Source: Bacillota bacterium (GTDB lineage: Bacteria; Bacillota; Limnochordia; Darwinibacteriales; Darwinibacteriaceae). Taken from it: a stretch of 42,054 nucleotides of DNA. The notes under the pieces are model-generated. The model was not told where the DNA came from, made no database searches, and saw only the letters and a list, made by a program, of their open reading frames with translations. The translations under genes and the position numbers were made by a program. Of this stretch, positions 25,444-34,027 are shown in pieces. Position 1 is the first letter of the stretch. Every line of letters starts with the position of its first letter. Location: assembly GCA_012518735.1 (NCBI GenBank), contig JAAYRO010000003.1, forward strand, positions 1 to 42,054. The letters are read 5' to 3'.

Positions 25444-26781
25444 GTGCATATCATTCTCTCCCCGCAGATAAGAAAAGCTTGCCAAACCCTAGCAGATGCT
25501 GGTTTCCATGCTTATATTGTAGGTGGAGCGGTTCGCGATAGTATTATGGGCGTAGAGCCGTTGGATTGGGATATTACTACAGACGCCTTACCTAACCAAA
25601 TTGAAGAGCTTTTTACAGAAACAATTCCCACTGGTAAGGAATTCGGGACCATTACAGTCTTAATTAAAGATGAACCCATCGAAATTACAACTATGCGCCA
25701 AGATGGACCCTACAGCGACGGGCGCCATCCTGATGATGTTGTCTTCACTAATAACATTGTTTTGGATCTAGGAAGGCGAGATCTGACTGTTAATGCGGTT
25801 GCTTATGATCCATTTGACGATTCATTTATTGATCCGTTCCACGGGATTAAACATATCAAACGCAGGCGGTTAGTTACTGTGGGTGAACCCCAAGAACGTT
25901 TTGAAGAAGACCCCTTACGTATGCTGCGCTTAGTCCGTTTTCAAAGCACACTCGGATTTAGTGTTGACAAAAAAGCCATTCTGGCCATTCGTCCCGAGCT
26001 CATGGCCAGAATTAGTGCTGAGCGAATTCAGCAGGAAATGACCAAGCTGCTCTTAGGCCACCACTTAGCTCCAGCCCTCGAACTTTTGTACCATTCTGGT
26101 TTGATGGAGAAGATACTGCCAGAACTAGCAGCAGGAGCAGGCGTACAGCAAGGGGGACGGCACTGTTTTGACGTTCTAGGTCACTCCATTACAGCAGCCC
26201 AATTTATCCGTCCTCAACTACATTTACGCTGGGCCGCATTACTCCATGACATAGGAAAGCCTGTCAAAGCTGGACGCAAACATGCTCAAATCGGTGCAGA
26301 ACTTGCAGAAGACATACTCCGTCGTCTTCGCTACAGCAACCAGCTGGTTGCTCAAGTAAAATCCCTGATCGCTAACCATATGTACGAAGTACATCCCTAT
26401 TCCTCAGACAGAGCCATGCGCCGTTTTGTGGCTAAAGTTGGTCCCAAAGCAGCTTTGGACCTTGTTGAACTGCGGCGAGCTGATATAGCCGGTATGTATG
26501 CTGATCCAAAGCAAGTTATTCACTATGTTCAACTGATGGAAGCTAGAATTAGGGAAATTCTTGACGCAGACGGTGCTTTAAGCCTTAAAGACCTTGATAT
26601 TGACGGAACTGAACTCATGAAAGAACTCCATCTCAAACCAGGACCACTCATTGGCCAGATTCTTGACTATCTTCTCAATCTGGTCCTAGATGACCCTACC
26701 TTAAACCATAAGTCCCTTCTGCTCAAACAAGCAAGGGTGTTTCTGAATACGCTAGGCGAAATCCTGCCGCCCAAGGTATAA
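25444..26781 (+). CDS. cca: CCA tRNA nucleotidyltransferase with HD domain
   Basis: A 445-residue class II enzyme. The nucleotidyltransferase motif is VGGAVRDS with D41xD43 in LDWDITT, followed by the RRDLTVNA motif and head/neck region with EEDPLRMLR. The C-terminal part has an HD domain, AALLHDIGKP, as in many bacterial CCA-adding enzymes. The start is GTG at 25444, seven bases after GGGAGG; an ATG at 25429 overlaps that site. A polyA polymerase role is less likely. Its end overlaps the convergent GNAT gene by 30 bases. Confidence 0.92.
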   Translation: MHIILSPQIRKACQTLADAGFHAYIVGGAVRDSIMGVEPLDWDITTDALPNQIEELFTETIPTGKEFGTITVLIKDEPIEITTMRQDGPYSDGRHPDDVVFTNNIVLDLGRRDLTVNAVAYDPFDDSFIDPFHGIKHIKRRRLVTVGEPQERFEEDPLRMLRLVRFQSTLGFSVDKKAILAIRPELMARISAERIQQEMTKLLLGHHLAPALELLYHSGLMEKILPELAAGAGVQQGGRHCFDVLGHSITAAQFIRPQLHLRWAALLHDIGKPVKAGRKHAQIGAELAEDILRRLRYSNQLVAQVKSLIANHMYEVHPYSSDRAMRRFVAKVGPKAALDLVELRRADIAGMYADPKQVIHYVQLMEARIREILDADGALSLKDLDIDGTELMKELHLKPGPLIGQILDYLLNLVLDDPTLNHKSLLLKQARVFLNTLGEILPPKV

Positions 26782-27906
26782 AGGGAGTGGGCACCAATTT
26801 TGCAGCACCTTCGCTCGAGAAGGTAGAGAAATAACAGTCTGAGGACTATGGGGTCCAAAAAGAAACCGAGTCATTCGAGGTCCATCTAGTGCAATGATTC
26901 CCGATTCTGCAGTGGGGACACAGTAGACATCAGATTCTGCTGCTCCTATCTCCACAGACCCATAACCAATAATTTCTAAGGAAATGACACCATCATCTAA
27001 TGGCAGTACTTGAGACTTAGCCCGCAAACAAGCCTGCACCACCTTTTCCCAATTCAATATCTGCCAGTTCCCCGAAGTACTCAACGAAACATCCTCGGCG
27101 TATTTTTCAAGGAGCCTCATGAAAGACACATCAAGGGGATTAACTCCTACTCTGATAGATTGTGTGGAAGAACGCTGGATCAGAGCTTCCAACATTTTGA
27201 GCTGAGTCTCTTCATCCCCTGCAGCCAATTCAGTCACTTCTGTTTCCCCTTGGTTAACGACTAGATAGCCCACTAACTCTTTCCCACAATACGCTGCCAG
27301 CAATTTATGATACCAGTGGGAGCAGCAAGTAAAGAAATCTTCGGGAGAACGAGTGCAATAAGCTGACTGCTTTTTATGAAAAGAGAGCAGCTTCTCAATA
27401 AGAGCAGGGTCGTTTTCCGTAACGAGTTCCAATTGAATGGGATCGTTTGAATGGGGTACGTGCTTCAGATTGTTCTTAGTGAAGGTATACGTCCAAACCA
27501 CACCCGCTTTCTCATACCCAAAATGCAGATAACGATGGCGCAGCCCCGCCAACCAAGCAAGATCATACCCTCCTTCTTCCAGTACTCGTCTAACGCGATT
27601 CAGCAGGATTCCCATTAGGCCTCTGCCCCGTGCATAGGGATGAGTACTTACCGCGCCAATTCGTGCCAACTTGAGACTCATCTCTCCAACCACTAAGGTA
27701 GTGGGATAAATCCCTACTACAGCTTGAATACGTCCACTACTGCGAATGGCATAATGGTGCCCCATCGACTCTTCTGTCCTTTGATACAACGTTGGAAGCA
27801 TTGCTGGAAAATCGTGAGGTCTATTATTCATGCTGAATACCATATTCAAAAAATCCACGGTTTCATCATAATCAGACGCAGTTAATCGCACAACATTCTT
27901 TTCCAT
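26752..27906 (-). CDS. Eis-like GNAT N-acetyltransferase
   Basis: A 384-residue protein, longer than a single GNAT. Residues 1-150 hold the acetyl-CoA site (VSTHPYARGRGLMGILL, a V-x-P...RGRG motif A). A second GNAT-like region and a C-terminal sterol-carrier-like region follow, as in Eis and its relatives. The substrate, an amine on a peptide, drug or metabolite, is unknown. It lies 9 bases downstream of another GNAT gene, and its 3' end overlaps cca. Confidence 0.8.
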   Translation of the reverse strand: MEKNVVRLTASDYDETVDFLNMVFSMNNRPHDFPAMLPTLYQRTEESMGHHYAIRSSGRIQAVVGIYPTTLVVGEMSLKLARIGAVSTHPYARGRGLMGILLNRVRRVLEEGGYDLAWLAGLRHRYLHFGYEKAGVVWTYTFTKNNLKHVPHSNDPIQLELVTENDPALIEKLLSFHKKQSAYCTRSPEDFFTCCSHWYHKLLAAYCGKELVGYLVVNQGETEVTELAAGDEETQLKMLEALIQRSSTQSIRVGVNPLDVSFMRLLEKYAEDVSLSTSGNWQILNWEKVVQACLRAKSQVLPLDDGVISLEIIGYGSVEIGAAESDVYCVPTAESGIIALDGPRMTRFLFGPHSPQTVISLPSRAKVLQNWCPLPLYLGRQDFA

Positions 27907-27915
27907 GGATGTTCA

Positions 27916-28380
27916 TCACACTCCTAATTTCATAACCATTACTATAAAAGTGCATGGCCGCCTCATGGCAGAAAAACTGCCGATAGGGACAAAACCCAGC
28001 CGCTTATATACCTTTTGAGCTCGCCGGTTTACAGCATCTACTGTTAAACGGAAGCCACCAATCCAGAACTTTTCAATGGCAAACATCAATCCCGCCTGAA
28101 CAAACCCCTGCCCATAACCTTGTCCACAATAGGCCGGATGCATCCCAAGACCAACATCCAATAAATCCGCATCACTGTAGAGCGGCTTTCCTTTTGGGGA
28201 CCGAATCTGAGCTGAGGGTCCGAAACAGAAAAAACCTACTAGTTTATGGTCTTTGCAGACAGTAAAATACTGGCCACCCATTAACTCTGCAATGGCCAGT
28301 GCTGAACCTTCCATATTGTAGACATGGTACGGTTCTGGATACTCCCATTTCACAATTTCTAGTGCATGGACTAACTGCAT
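27916..28380 (-). CDS. GNAT N-acetyltransferase
   Basis: A protein of about 154 residues with motif A LGMHPAYCGQGYGQGFV and the C-terminal DAVNRRAQKVYKRLGFV typical of GNAT enzymes that act on proteins or small amines (RimI/YjaB-like). The ATG at 28380 is chosen because it follows the stop of the isomerase gene by 17 bases; the ORF reaches 28437 inside that gene. Neither start has a strong ribosome site. The substrate is unknown. Confidence 0.75.
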   Translation of the reverse strand: MQLVHALEIVKWEYPEPYHVYNMEGSALAIAELMGGQYFTVCKDHKLVGFFCFGPSAQIRSPKGKPLYSDADLLDVGLGMHPAYCGQGYGQGFVQAGLMFAIEKFWIGGFRLTVDAVNRRAQKVYKRLGFVPIGSFSAMRRPCTFIVMVMKLGV

Positions 28381-28397
28381 TTTTTCAATCAGGTAGT

Positions 28398-29165
28398 TTA
28401 TGATGAACACCACCAATATCCATGGGTCTCTAACCAAAAAAGAGAATCTTTCAGTTGATCGGGTCCAACCTCAAGGGCCCATAATGCCTTTGGCGAATTT
28501 TTCTCAAGAGCGTAACAGACTTCGTCCAAAGGGATGTTTCCTTCTCCAAGACTGAGATGTTCATCTGCATCACCATAATTATCATGAAGGTGAACATAAC
28601 CGATCAGATCGCCAAGTTCCTGAACCCATTCTTCAACTGAGATTCTTCCATGACAATGAGCATGCCCTATATCGAGACAGACTTTCAAATTGGGCTTATT
28701 CACCTGTCCTACAACATCGGCCAAGAGCTTAGGATCTGGTTCCAGCAGGTTCTCAACATAAAAGCATATATCCTCATCTTTCCCAGATAGAAAACTATTC
28801 CAAAACTCCAAACTGCGGTTGAGCCACCCTCGATAGGTGTTAGTTCCAGGTACATAACCATGATGTAGTATAATATGAGAAACCTTAAATAGTTTGGCGT
28901 ACGTGTAAGCGAATTCAAATCTTTCTCTTGTGACCTCCCGAATAAGTCGATCACAACTTCCTGGACTCAAGTCACCAAAAGGTCCATGGAGAGCCCGTAC
29001 GCCCACCGTTCTGTAGTGTTCCTGATGTTCGGGAACAGCTTGGGAATTGTTTAAAGGATAATCTGGATTCGAAAAGGATTGGATCTCTACCCCCAGACCA
29101 TACGCCTTACAAATGGGTGCAGTCTTTTCCGGTTGGGCAGCGTCACATAAAAGAATCTCTAACAT
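28398..29165 (-). CDS. TIM-barrel sugar phosphate isomerase/epimerase family protein
   Basis: A 255-residue xylose isomerase-like/AP endonuclease 2 family barrel. Expected metal ligands are seen in IILHHGY, FYVENL, CLDIGHAHCHG and YVHLHDNYGDADEH, and a final Glu in WALEVGP. The family covers sugar isomerases, epimerases and endonuclease IV; length and sequence favour the sugar enzymes. AGAGGAAG precedes the ATG. It follows the dead fruK-type gene, which hints at a former sugar utilisation unit. Confidence 0.8.
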   Translation of the reverse strand: MLEILLCDAAQPEKTAPICKAYGLGVEIQSFSNPDYPLNNSQAVPEHQEHYRTVGVRALHGPFGDLSPGSCDRLIREVTRERFEFAYTYAKLFKVSHIILHHGYVPGTNTYRGWLNRSLEFWNSFLSGKDEDICFYVENLLEPDPKLLADVVGQVNKPNLKVCLDIGHAHCHGRISVEEWVQELGDLIGYVHLHDNYGDADEHLSLGEGNIPLDEVCYALEKNSPKALWALEVGPDQLKDSLFWLETHGYWWCSS

Positions 29166-29182
29166 TCAATCTTCCTCTTTGT

Positions 29183-29625
29183 CTAAAGTAATCTTTTCAC
29201 TACAATGGGGCTCTGTGCCTCCCTGATTGCAGATAGTCTCGGGATAAAGGTTCCTGCTAATTCCCCGGTCTTGGTAGCCACAGCTGTCACAAACTGGGCT
29301 AATTCCCACCAAATCAGATTCAGCATCAATCCAGCCTAGGCTGAGGCGACCATAAAATCGCCACAGCCTGTTGTACTCTTGACGTTACAATACTCAGCTT
29401 TCGCACATAATATGTCATGACCTTCGGTAGAAAATGACACCATCCCCTCCAAGAAGTAAGATAATCAGCTCAGGTCCAAAAATGTTGGGCCAGATTCATT
29501 AAGTGCTGTAGTTACCCGAGAGGCTGTGTCAATCCTTTACTACCACTTCCGATATGAGTGGTCTATACACTGATCTACTGTAATTGTATATCAACAGCTG
29601 GATTCATAGTCAAAGTAATAATCAT
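29183..29625 (-). pseudogene. Decayed 1-phosphofructokinase/PfkB-type hexose kinase (fruK-like)
   Basis: The 460 bases between the NYN gene and the isomerase hold a broken kinase gene. It starts ATG at 29625 with MIITLTMNPAVDIQ, the N-terminus of FruK/LacC kinases, then hits TAG after 16 codons. Further fragments in changing frames follow: VTTALNESGP, then ELIILLLGGDGVIFYRR, then VKSTTGCGDFMVASA (the catalytic PfkB motif), a TAG, and a C-terminal tail ending KRLL at TAG 29185-29183. The remnant totals about 147 codons against about 310 in intact kinases, so the middle is deleted and there are at least two frameshifts and two stops. The ATG follows the NYN stop by one base, so it was once in that operon. 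Confidence 0.8.
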
Positions 29626-29626
29626 G

Positions 29627-30577
29627 TCAGTTGTTCACAATAACATCCCGCGCTCTACCGTTACGTTCAGCAGATGTCTCCCCATTGGGATCGGGTGCCT
29701 TGATCTCAGTAAATTCTACTGCCATACCGGGTCTTAGCTGGACTCCCCTTTGTTCCGATGATAAGTTAGCCTTAGTAAAGAAATAATCCCCATCTTCCGA
29801 CCGAATGAATCCATAATTAGTCATAAAACGCTTTATGACGCCTTTTTTCCTAGTGACTGGTTCATCGTCATTAACAGTTCGCATCCAATAAACTGGAGGA
29901 GTCTTCTCGTTACTGCGAACTTCGAATAAGTCAGGGTAGGAACGAACTATATCCAACAGATTGGTATAGTTATAACTTCGGGGATCAAAATCAGGGAATT
30001 CACGGCGAATAGCCTGCCCTAAATGGGCCAAGAGCAGCCACCCATCATTATCCTCCTCACAAGCTTCATATGAACGGAGTACAATATCCTCTACTGGTAT
30101 TCCCCCTGGTGATGACCCATCTACTACACTACTAGAAGGGCTGGAAAAAGCTAGATTTTCCAAGTATACGAAACGATTGCAGGAACGAACTAGGATGCTC
30201 TTTGTTCCCTGCCGACCAATACCCATAACAAACATTCCATGTTCACGCAAACGTAAGGCTAGACTGTAGTAATCACTGTCACTAGATACAATACAAAATG
30301 CGTTCACTGGGTTTCTATTGGTAGAAACAATCTCGATAGCGTCCATGATTAAGGCACCATCAGTAGCGTTCTCCCCATATCTAAATTGCTGTATTGGTCG
30401 AATGGGGTAGCTCTGCAGTAGATCTTTCCAGCTTCCCATATGGGGATCGGTCCAATCGCCATATACCCGAGTTAAGATGATCTCACCTGAGCGATTAATC
30501 TCAGCCATAATGGCACTTAAGAATCTTGGTGATACATTCTCACCATCTACCAAGACGGCAAAATGGTGTTCAGACAT
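29627..30577 (-). CDS. NYN-domain ribonuclease-like protein with LOTUS and cold-shock domains
   Basis: A 316-residue protein of three domains. Residues 5-140 are a NYN (PIN-like, LabA/DUF88) domain with acidic residues D11 (VLVDGENV), D73/D79 (ATDGALIMDA) and D100/D102 (SSDSDYY) fit for metal-dependent RNA cleavage. Residues about 158-235 look like an OST-HTH/LOTUS domain (WLLLAHLGQAIRREFPDF, DLFEV). Residues 243-314 are a cold-shock domain with RNP-like YGFIRS and DYFFTKANL. The arrangement suggests an RNA-binding nuclease. GAGAGGAAG precedes the ATG. The fruK remnant follows directly. Confidence 0.85.
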   Translation of the reverse strand: MSEHHFAVLVDGENVSPRFLSAIMAEINRSGEIILTRVYGDWTDPHMGSWKDLLQSYPIRPIQQFRYGENATDGALIMDAIEIVSTNRNPVNAFCIVSSDSDYYSLALRLREHGMFVMGIGRQGTKSILVRSCNRFVYLENLAFSSPSSSVVDGSSPGGIPVEDIVLRSYEACEEDNDGWLLLAHLGQAIRREFPDFDPRSYNYTNLLDIVRSYPDLFEVRSNEKTPPVYWMRTVNDDEPVTRKKGVIKRFMTNYGFIRSEDGDYFFTKANLSSEQRGVQLRPGMAVEFTEIKAPDPNGETSAERNGRARDVIVNN

Positions 30578-30647
30578 ATCAATCTTCCTCTCAACATTTC
30601 AATTCTTCTTATCTTGAAACGAACAAGCTCGCCCGTCTCACCCCCCT

Positions 30648-31277
30648 TCATTTCATAAGTTCTGTTAACAACACGCGAGCAGGTGCAGCTTCTACTCCCA
30701 CCACTTTTAAGGGTGCAGCGATCATAAGATACTCTCCTTGAGGAACATGGGCTAAGCGGAGTCCTTCGATAATAACCACACCTGCACCTAGCAATGCCAT
30801 ATGTGTTCCATGTTCCGGCTGATCCCGCTCGACCCCTAAGGCATCAAGGCCTACCCCATTTACGCCCATTTCCACTAAACGTTGAGCAGCCTTATGGGAA
30901 ATATAAACAAACTCCTTCTCCAAGATATCTTGGAAAGAGTTGATCGTCTTGAGGAGAACAAAGTCACCCTTCTCAATCCCTTTTTCATCAATATCATCAG
31001 GCATGATGGCATCGGTTACGTGGGTAAGATCTATCACCTTCACCGGCCGAACCAAGTCTTCAATGGAGATATCATCCATTGTTCTGCCCTCATAGACGAA
31101 ATGGAGGGGAGCATCAATATGAGTCCCTGTGTGCATATCCATTGTAACACGAGTCTCTCGTGCCCCCTGTCCATCTACATAATCTCGAGTAATAGTAAAG
31201 ACAGGTTTCTTTCCTTCTCGTCCCTTCCAAACAGGCATTTCTGGGTGAACATCCATGGAAATATCCCAAATTTTCAC
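30648..31277 (-). CDS. Cyclase/arylformamidase family hydrolase
   Basis: A 209-residue protein with the family metal motif HTGTHIDAPLHF and a second GVGLDALGVE region. The family includes kynurenine formamidase and related amidohydrolases. The substrate is unknown, and no tryptophan-degradation genes are nearby. The start is GTG at 31277, directly after the zwf stop, with GGAGG upstream, so it is coupled to zwf. Confidence 0.82.
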   Translation of the reverse strand: MKIWDISMDVHPEMPVWKGREGKKPVFTITRDYVDGQGARETRVTMDMHTGTHIDAPLHFVYEGRTMDDISIEDLVRPVKVIDLTHVTDAIMPDDIDEKGIEKGDFVLLKTINSFQDILEKEFVYISHKAAQRLVEMGVNGVGLDALGVERDQPEHGTHMALLGAGVVIIEGLRLAHVPQGEYLMIAAPLKVVGVEAAPARVLLTELMK

Positions 31278-32756
31278 CTAAAATCCTCCTCCTACTCTAG
31301 TAAATCTCAACCAATCTCTTCCATCTCGTTTCAGAAGTTCGGCACTCTCCTTCGGTCCCCATGATCCAGCAGGATATATGGGAATAGGCTCATGGCTATT
31401 TTCCCACCACTCGGCAATTTGGTCCACAAACCGCCAGGAATACTCTACCTCATCCCAACGAGTAAAGAGGGTAGAATCTCCACGCATTACATCATACAAT
31501 AAGCGCTCATAAGCTTCAGGTGAGTTGAAACCCTCGGCACAATTCTGACAGAAGTCCATAGAAACAGGCAGGATTGTGCTCTGGGTACCTGGCTGTTTCG
31601 CATTAAACTGTAAATATACTCCTTCATCAGGATTAACACGAATCACTAATAGATTAGAGGCTAGATCTCGTTCCTTAAAGTACAGGACTCCAGGCAGTTT
31701 CTTAAAGCTGATCACTATCTCAGAATACTTCTGAGGCAGACGCTTCCCCGTTCGCAAATAGAATGGTACACCAGCCCATCGAAAGTTGTCGATAGTGGCC
31801 TTTAATGCAACAAACGTATCGGTGTTAGAGTTAGGTGATACCCGATCCTCTTCCCGATACCCTCGGCAGCGACCGTGCTTATCAGGTCCATATTGACCGC
31901 GCACTACATCTTGGGGTTTGACTTTTAGAGAACGTAGGATTTTTACTTTCTCATCTCGCACTGATTCTGTATCCAACGAAACAGGTGGCTCCATAGCGAT
32001 CAAGGCCAATAACTGCAGAACATGATTCTGAATCATATCTCGGAGAGCACCGGCTTTTTCATAATAAGGTCCTCTCCCCTCGACACCAACAGTTTCACAC
32101 AAGCTGATCTGGACGTGATCAACATAACGGTTGTTCCAAAGGGGTTCAAATAAAGTGTTAGCGAAACGAATAACCATGATATTCTGAGCCATTTCTTTTC
32201 CTAAATAGTGATCGATACGGAATATATTCTCTTCTCGGAATGTCTCACGTACACCTCGATTCAGTTGAATAGCTGAAGCCAGATCTTGTCCAAAGGGTTT
32301 CTCAATGACTACCCTCTGCCAACTACCTGTATTTTCAGCCATTCCCTGAGCGTGCAGTTCGTCTGCAATTAGAGCAAAATATTGGGGAGCTACTGCCAAG
32401 AAGTAGACTCGATTGCCCTGCGTGTGATGTGTCCTATCGATCTGGGCTAAATATTCCTTGAGTGGTCCATAACCTAGAGAGTCATTAAAATCCAATTTAT
32501 AGTAGGTAAACAACTCTAAGAATGGTTTCATATCAATGAATGCATGATCATCGTTCCGAGAGAAATTCCTAATAGCCTCAATAATGTCTTCACGGACTTC
32601 TGCCGTTGTCTTATCCCGTCGACCGATGGAAACAACAGCAAAATGGGATGGAAGCAGCTCTTCTCTCCATAAGTTGTACAGGGCAGGGTACAGCTTTCGT
32701 TGAGTTAAATCGCCTGTTGCACCAAAGATAACCAATACACAAGGTTGTACTCTCAT
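31278..32756 (-). CDS. zwf: Glucose-6-phosphate dehydrogenase
   Basis: A 492-residue enzyme starting the oxidative pentose phosphate pathway. It shows the NADP motif IFGATGDLTQRKLYPALY, the substrate motif RIDHYLGKE with catalytic His, and VIEKPFG. The C-terminal domain has full length. GTAGGAG precedes the ATG. It lies 17 bases after the DUF188 gene. Together with gnd it supplies NADPH and pentoses. Confidence 0.95.
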   Translation of the reverse strand: MRVQPCVLVIFGATGDLTQRKLYPALYNLWREELLPSHFAVVSIGRRDKTTAEVREDIIEAIRNFSRNDDHAFIDMKPFLELFTYYKLDFNDSLGYGPLKEYLAQIDRTHHTQGNRVYFLAVAPQYFALIADELHAQGMAENTGSWQRVVIEKPFGQDLASAIQLNRGVRETFREENIFRIDHYLGKEMAQNIMVIRFANTLFEPLWNNRYVDHVQISLCETVGVEGRGPYYEKAGALRDMIQNHVLQLLALIAMEPPVSLDTESVRDEKVKILRSLKVKPQDVVRGQYGPDKHGRCRGYREEDRVSPNSNTDTFVALKATIDNFRWAGVPFYLRTGKRLPQKYSEIVISFKKLPGVLYFKERDLASNLLVIRVNPDEGVYLQFNAKQPGTQSTILPVSMDFCQNCAEGFNSPEAYERLLYDVMRGDSTLFTRWDEVEYSWRFVDQIAEWWENSHEPIPIYPAGSWGPKESAELLKRDGRDWLRFTRVGGGF

Positions 32757-32773
32757 CTTGAAACTCCTACTTT

Positions 32774-33235
32774 CTAACTTCCTAAAGAACTAGCCCGTTT
32801 GGCTCGTTTAAGTAGGACCAGAAGATTGTCCTCAAAACGGCGATCATCCTGATCACTACGGGCCGATGGCCCCTTTGTTCTTCCACCAGAACGGCGAAAG
32901 CGGGCCTTAATAGAACGTTCTTCCAGCAAAAAATCAATATTCTGATCCGAATACACTCTTCCCCAAGGGGAAATGGCATAGGCACCTTTTCCTAAAGCCA
33001 GAGCTGCTAAACCCCAATCCTGTGTGACAACGATATCTCCTTTCTGAGTATTGTTGATTACTGCGAGATCAGCAGCATCCTGCCCTTTGCCCACAGTAAT
33101 GTGATTGGAGCTGTCAACATTATGATCAACTGACGACACTGTCAGTAGTTCATATCCCCAGTGAGCTTTGTGTTTTCGAAGAATACTAAGACACGCTCGC
33201 GGACATGCATCCGCGTCCACAACCACTCTAAACAC
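32774..33235 (-). CDS. YaiI/YqxD family (DUF188) protein
   Basis: A 153-residue protein of the DUF188 family, a PIN-like fold: VVVDADACP with conserved acidic residues near the N-terminus, DAADLAVIN, DIVVTQDWGLAALAL and the Arg-rich C-terminal region GGRTKGP. The function is unknown; a nuclease role has been suggested from the fold. The start is GTG at 33235 with AGGTGG six bases upstream; the ORF extends slightly further with a TTG. Confidence 0.88.
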   Translation of the reverse strand: MFRVVVDADACPRACLSILRKHKAHWGYELLTVSSVDHNVDSSNHITVGKGQDAADLAVINNTQKGDIVVTQDWGLAALALGKGAYAISPWGRVYSDQNIDFLLEERSIKARFRRSGGRTKGPSARSDQDDRRFEDNLLVLLKRAKRASSLGS

Positions 33236-33250
33236 ATTTTTCCACCTCAA

Positions 33251-34027
33251 TTAATAGTGCCCAAGCAGGCCTTCCGACATGGCTTTTCTTTCACACAAGC
33301 GATAAATCCCGTATCCTAATCCTAAATGACCTAGACTGATTACTATGAAGAAAGCACATTCCCAGAACCCAAGATTGGAAAGATGGGCACCTCCAATCAT
33401 AACGCGCCTGACCAATGATGCTCCATAGCTACCCGGCAGCAGTCGGACCCACCAGACACTTTGTGGATCTACGGCAACTAAGGCAACCAAAGCAAATTGG
33501 ATCATTTGAGTAAAACTTTCAATTCGCTTAAAAACTAAAGTAAGGCCACCTACAGTAAATCCTATTCCCAAAATTCCAATAAGCGTAAATATGGTAATAG
33601 GAACAATGGATAGAAGATCAATATTCAGCGTTGAGCCAGTTACTACCATCACTGCACGCAGTAGAATTACTACAAGAATACTGTTTACAAAGAAACCGGC
33701 TGCAGCTTTTGCCCCCATAACCCATCCAAAACCATGAACAGACATATACAGCTGTTCTAGGGTCCCTTCCTTGGCCTCACGCCGTAGTGTGTAGGCCACA
33801 TCCTGATACGTAGAAAGCATAAAAAACCACAGTACATAACCGACAACCAACTGTTCCACCGTATCCCCATGGTCGCCGCCCCCTACAAGCCCACGGTAGC
33901 TGCCAAGAAGCAGAAGAAAGATAACGTAAATCGTAAGCATACCGCCAATACTGTTCACTAAATATCGTCGGAAAAGGATGAACTCTTTCTTGAGAAAGGC
34001 CTTAAATAACAGCAGTTTCTTGGCCAC
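33251..34027 (-). CDS. ABC-2 type exporter permease
   Basis: A permease of about 258 residues with six membrane segments and the ABC2 pattern: LLFKAFLKKEFILFRRY at the N-terminus, then YREAKEGTLEQLY-like sequence at about residues 95-105. The start is one of two adjacent GTG codons (34030 or 34027), 5-8 bases after AGGAGGAG; the ORF upstream is a shadow of the ATPase gene. It overlaps that gene by 26 bases and must partner it. The cargo is unknown. Confidence 0.82.
   Translation of the reverse strand: MAKKLLLFKAFLKKEFILFRRYLVNSIGGMLTIYVIFLLLLGSYRGLVGGGDHGDTVEQLVVGYVLWFFMLSTYQDVAYTLRREAKEGTLEQLYMSVHGFGWVMGAKAAAGFFVNSILVVILLRAVMVVTGSTLNIDLLSIVPITIFTLIGILGIGFTVGGLTLVFKRIESFTQMIQFALVALVAVDPQSVWWVRLLPGSYGASLVRRVMIGGAHLSNLGFWECAFFIVISLGHLGLGYGIYRLCERKAMSEGLLGHY

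Noticed and set aside
29183-29625. A second selenoprotein, because TGA and TAG codons interrupt a recognisable kinase
   Set aside because: Several frameshifts, TAG stops and a large deletion are present, so it is a pseudogene and not recoded.
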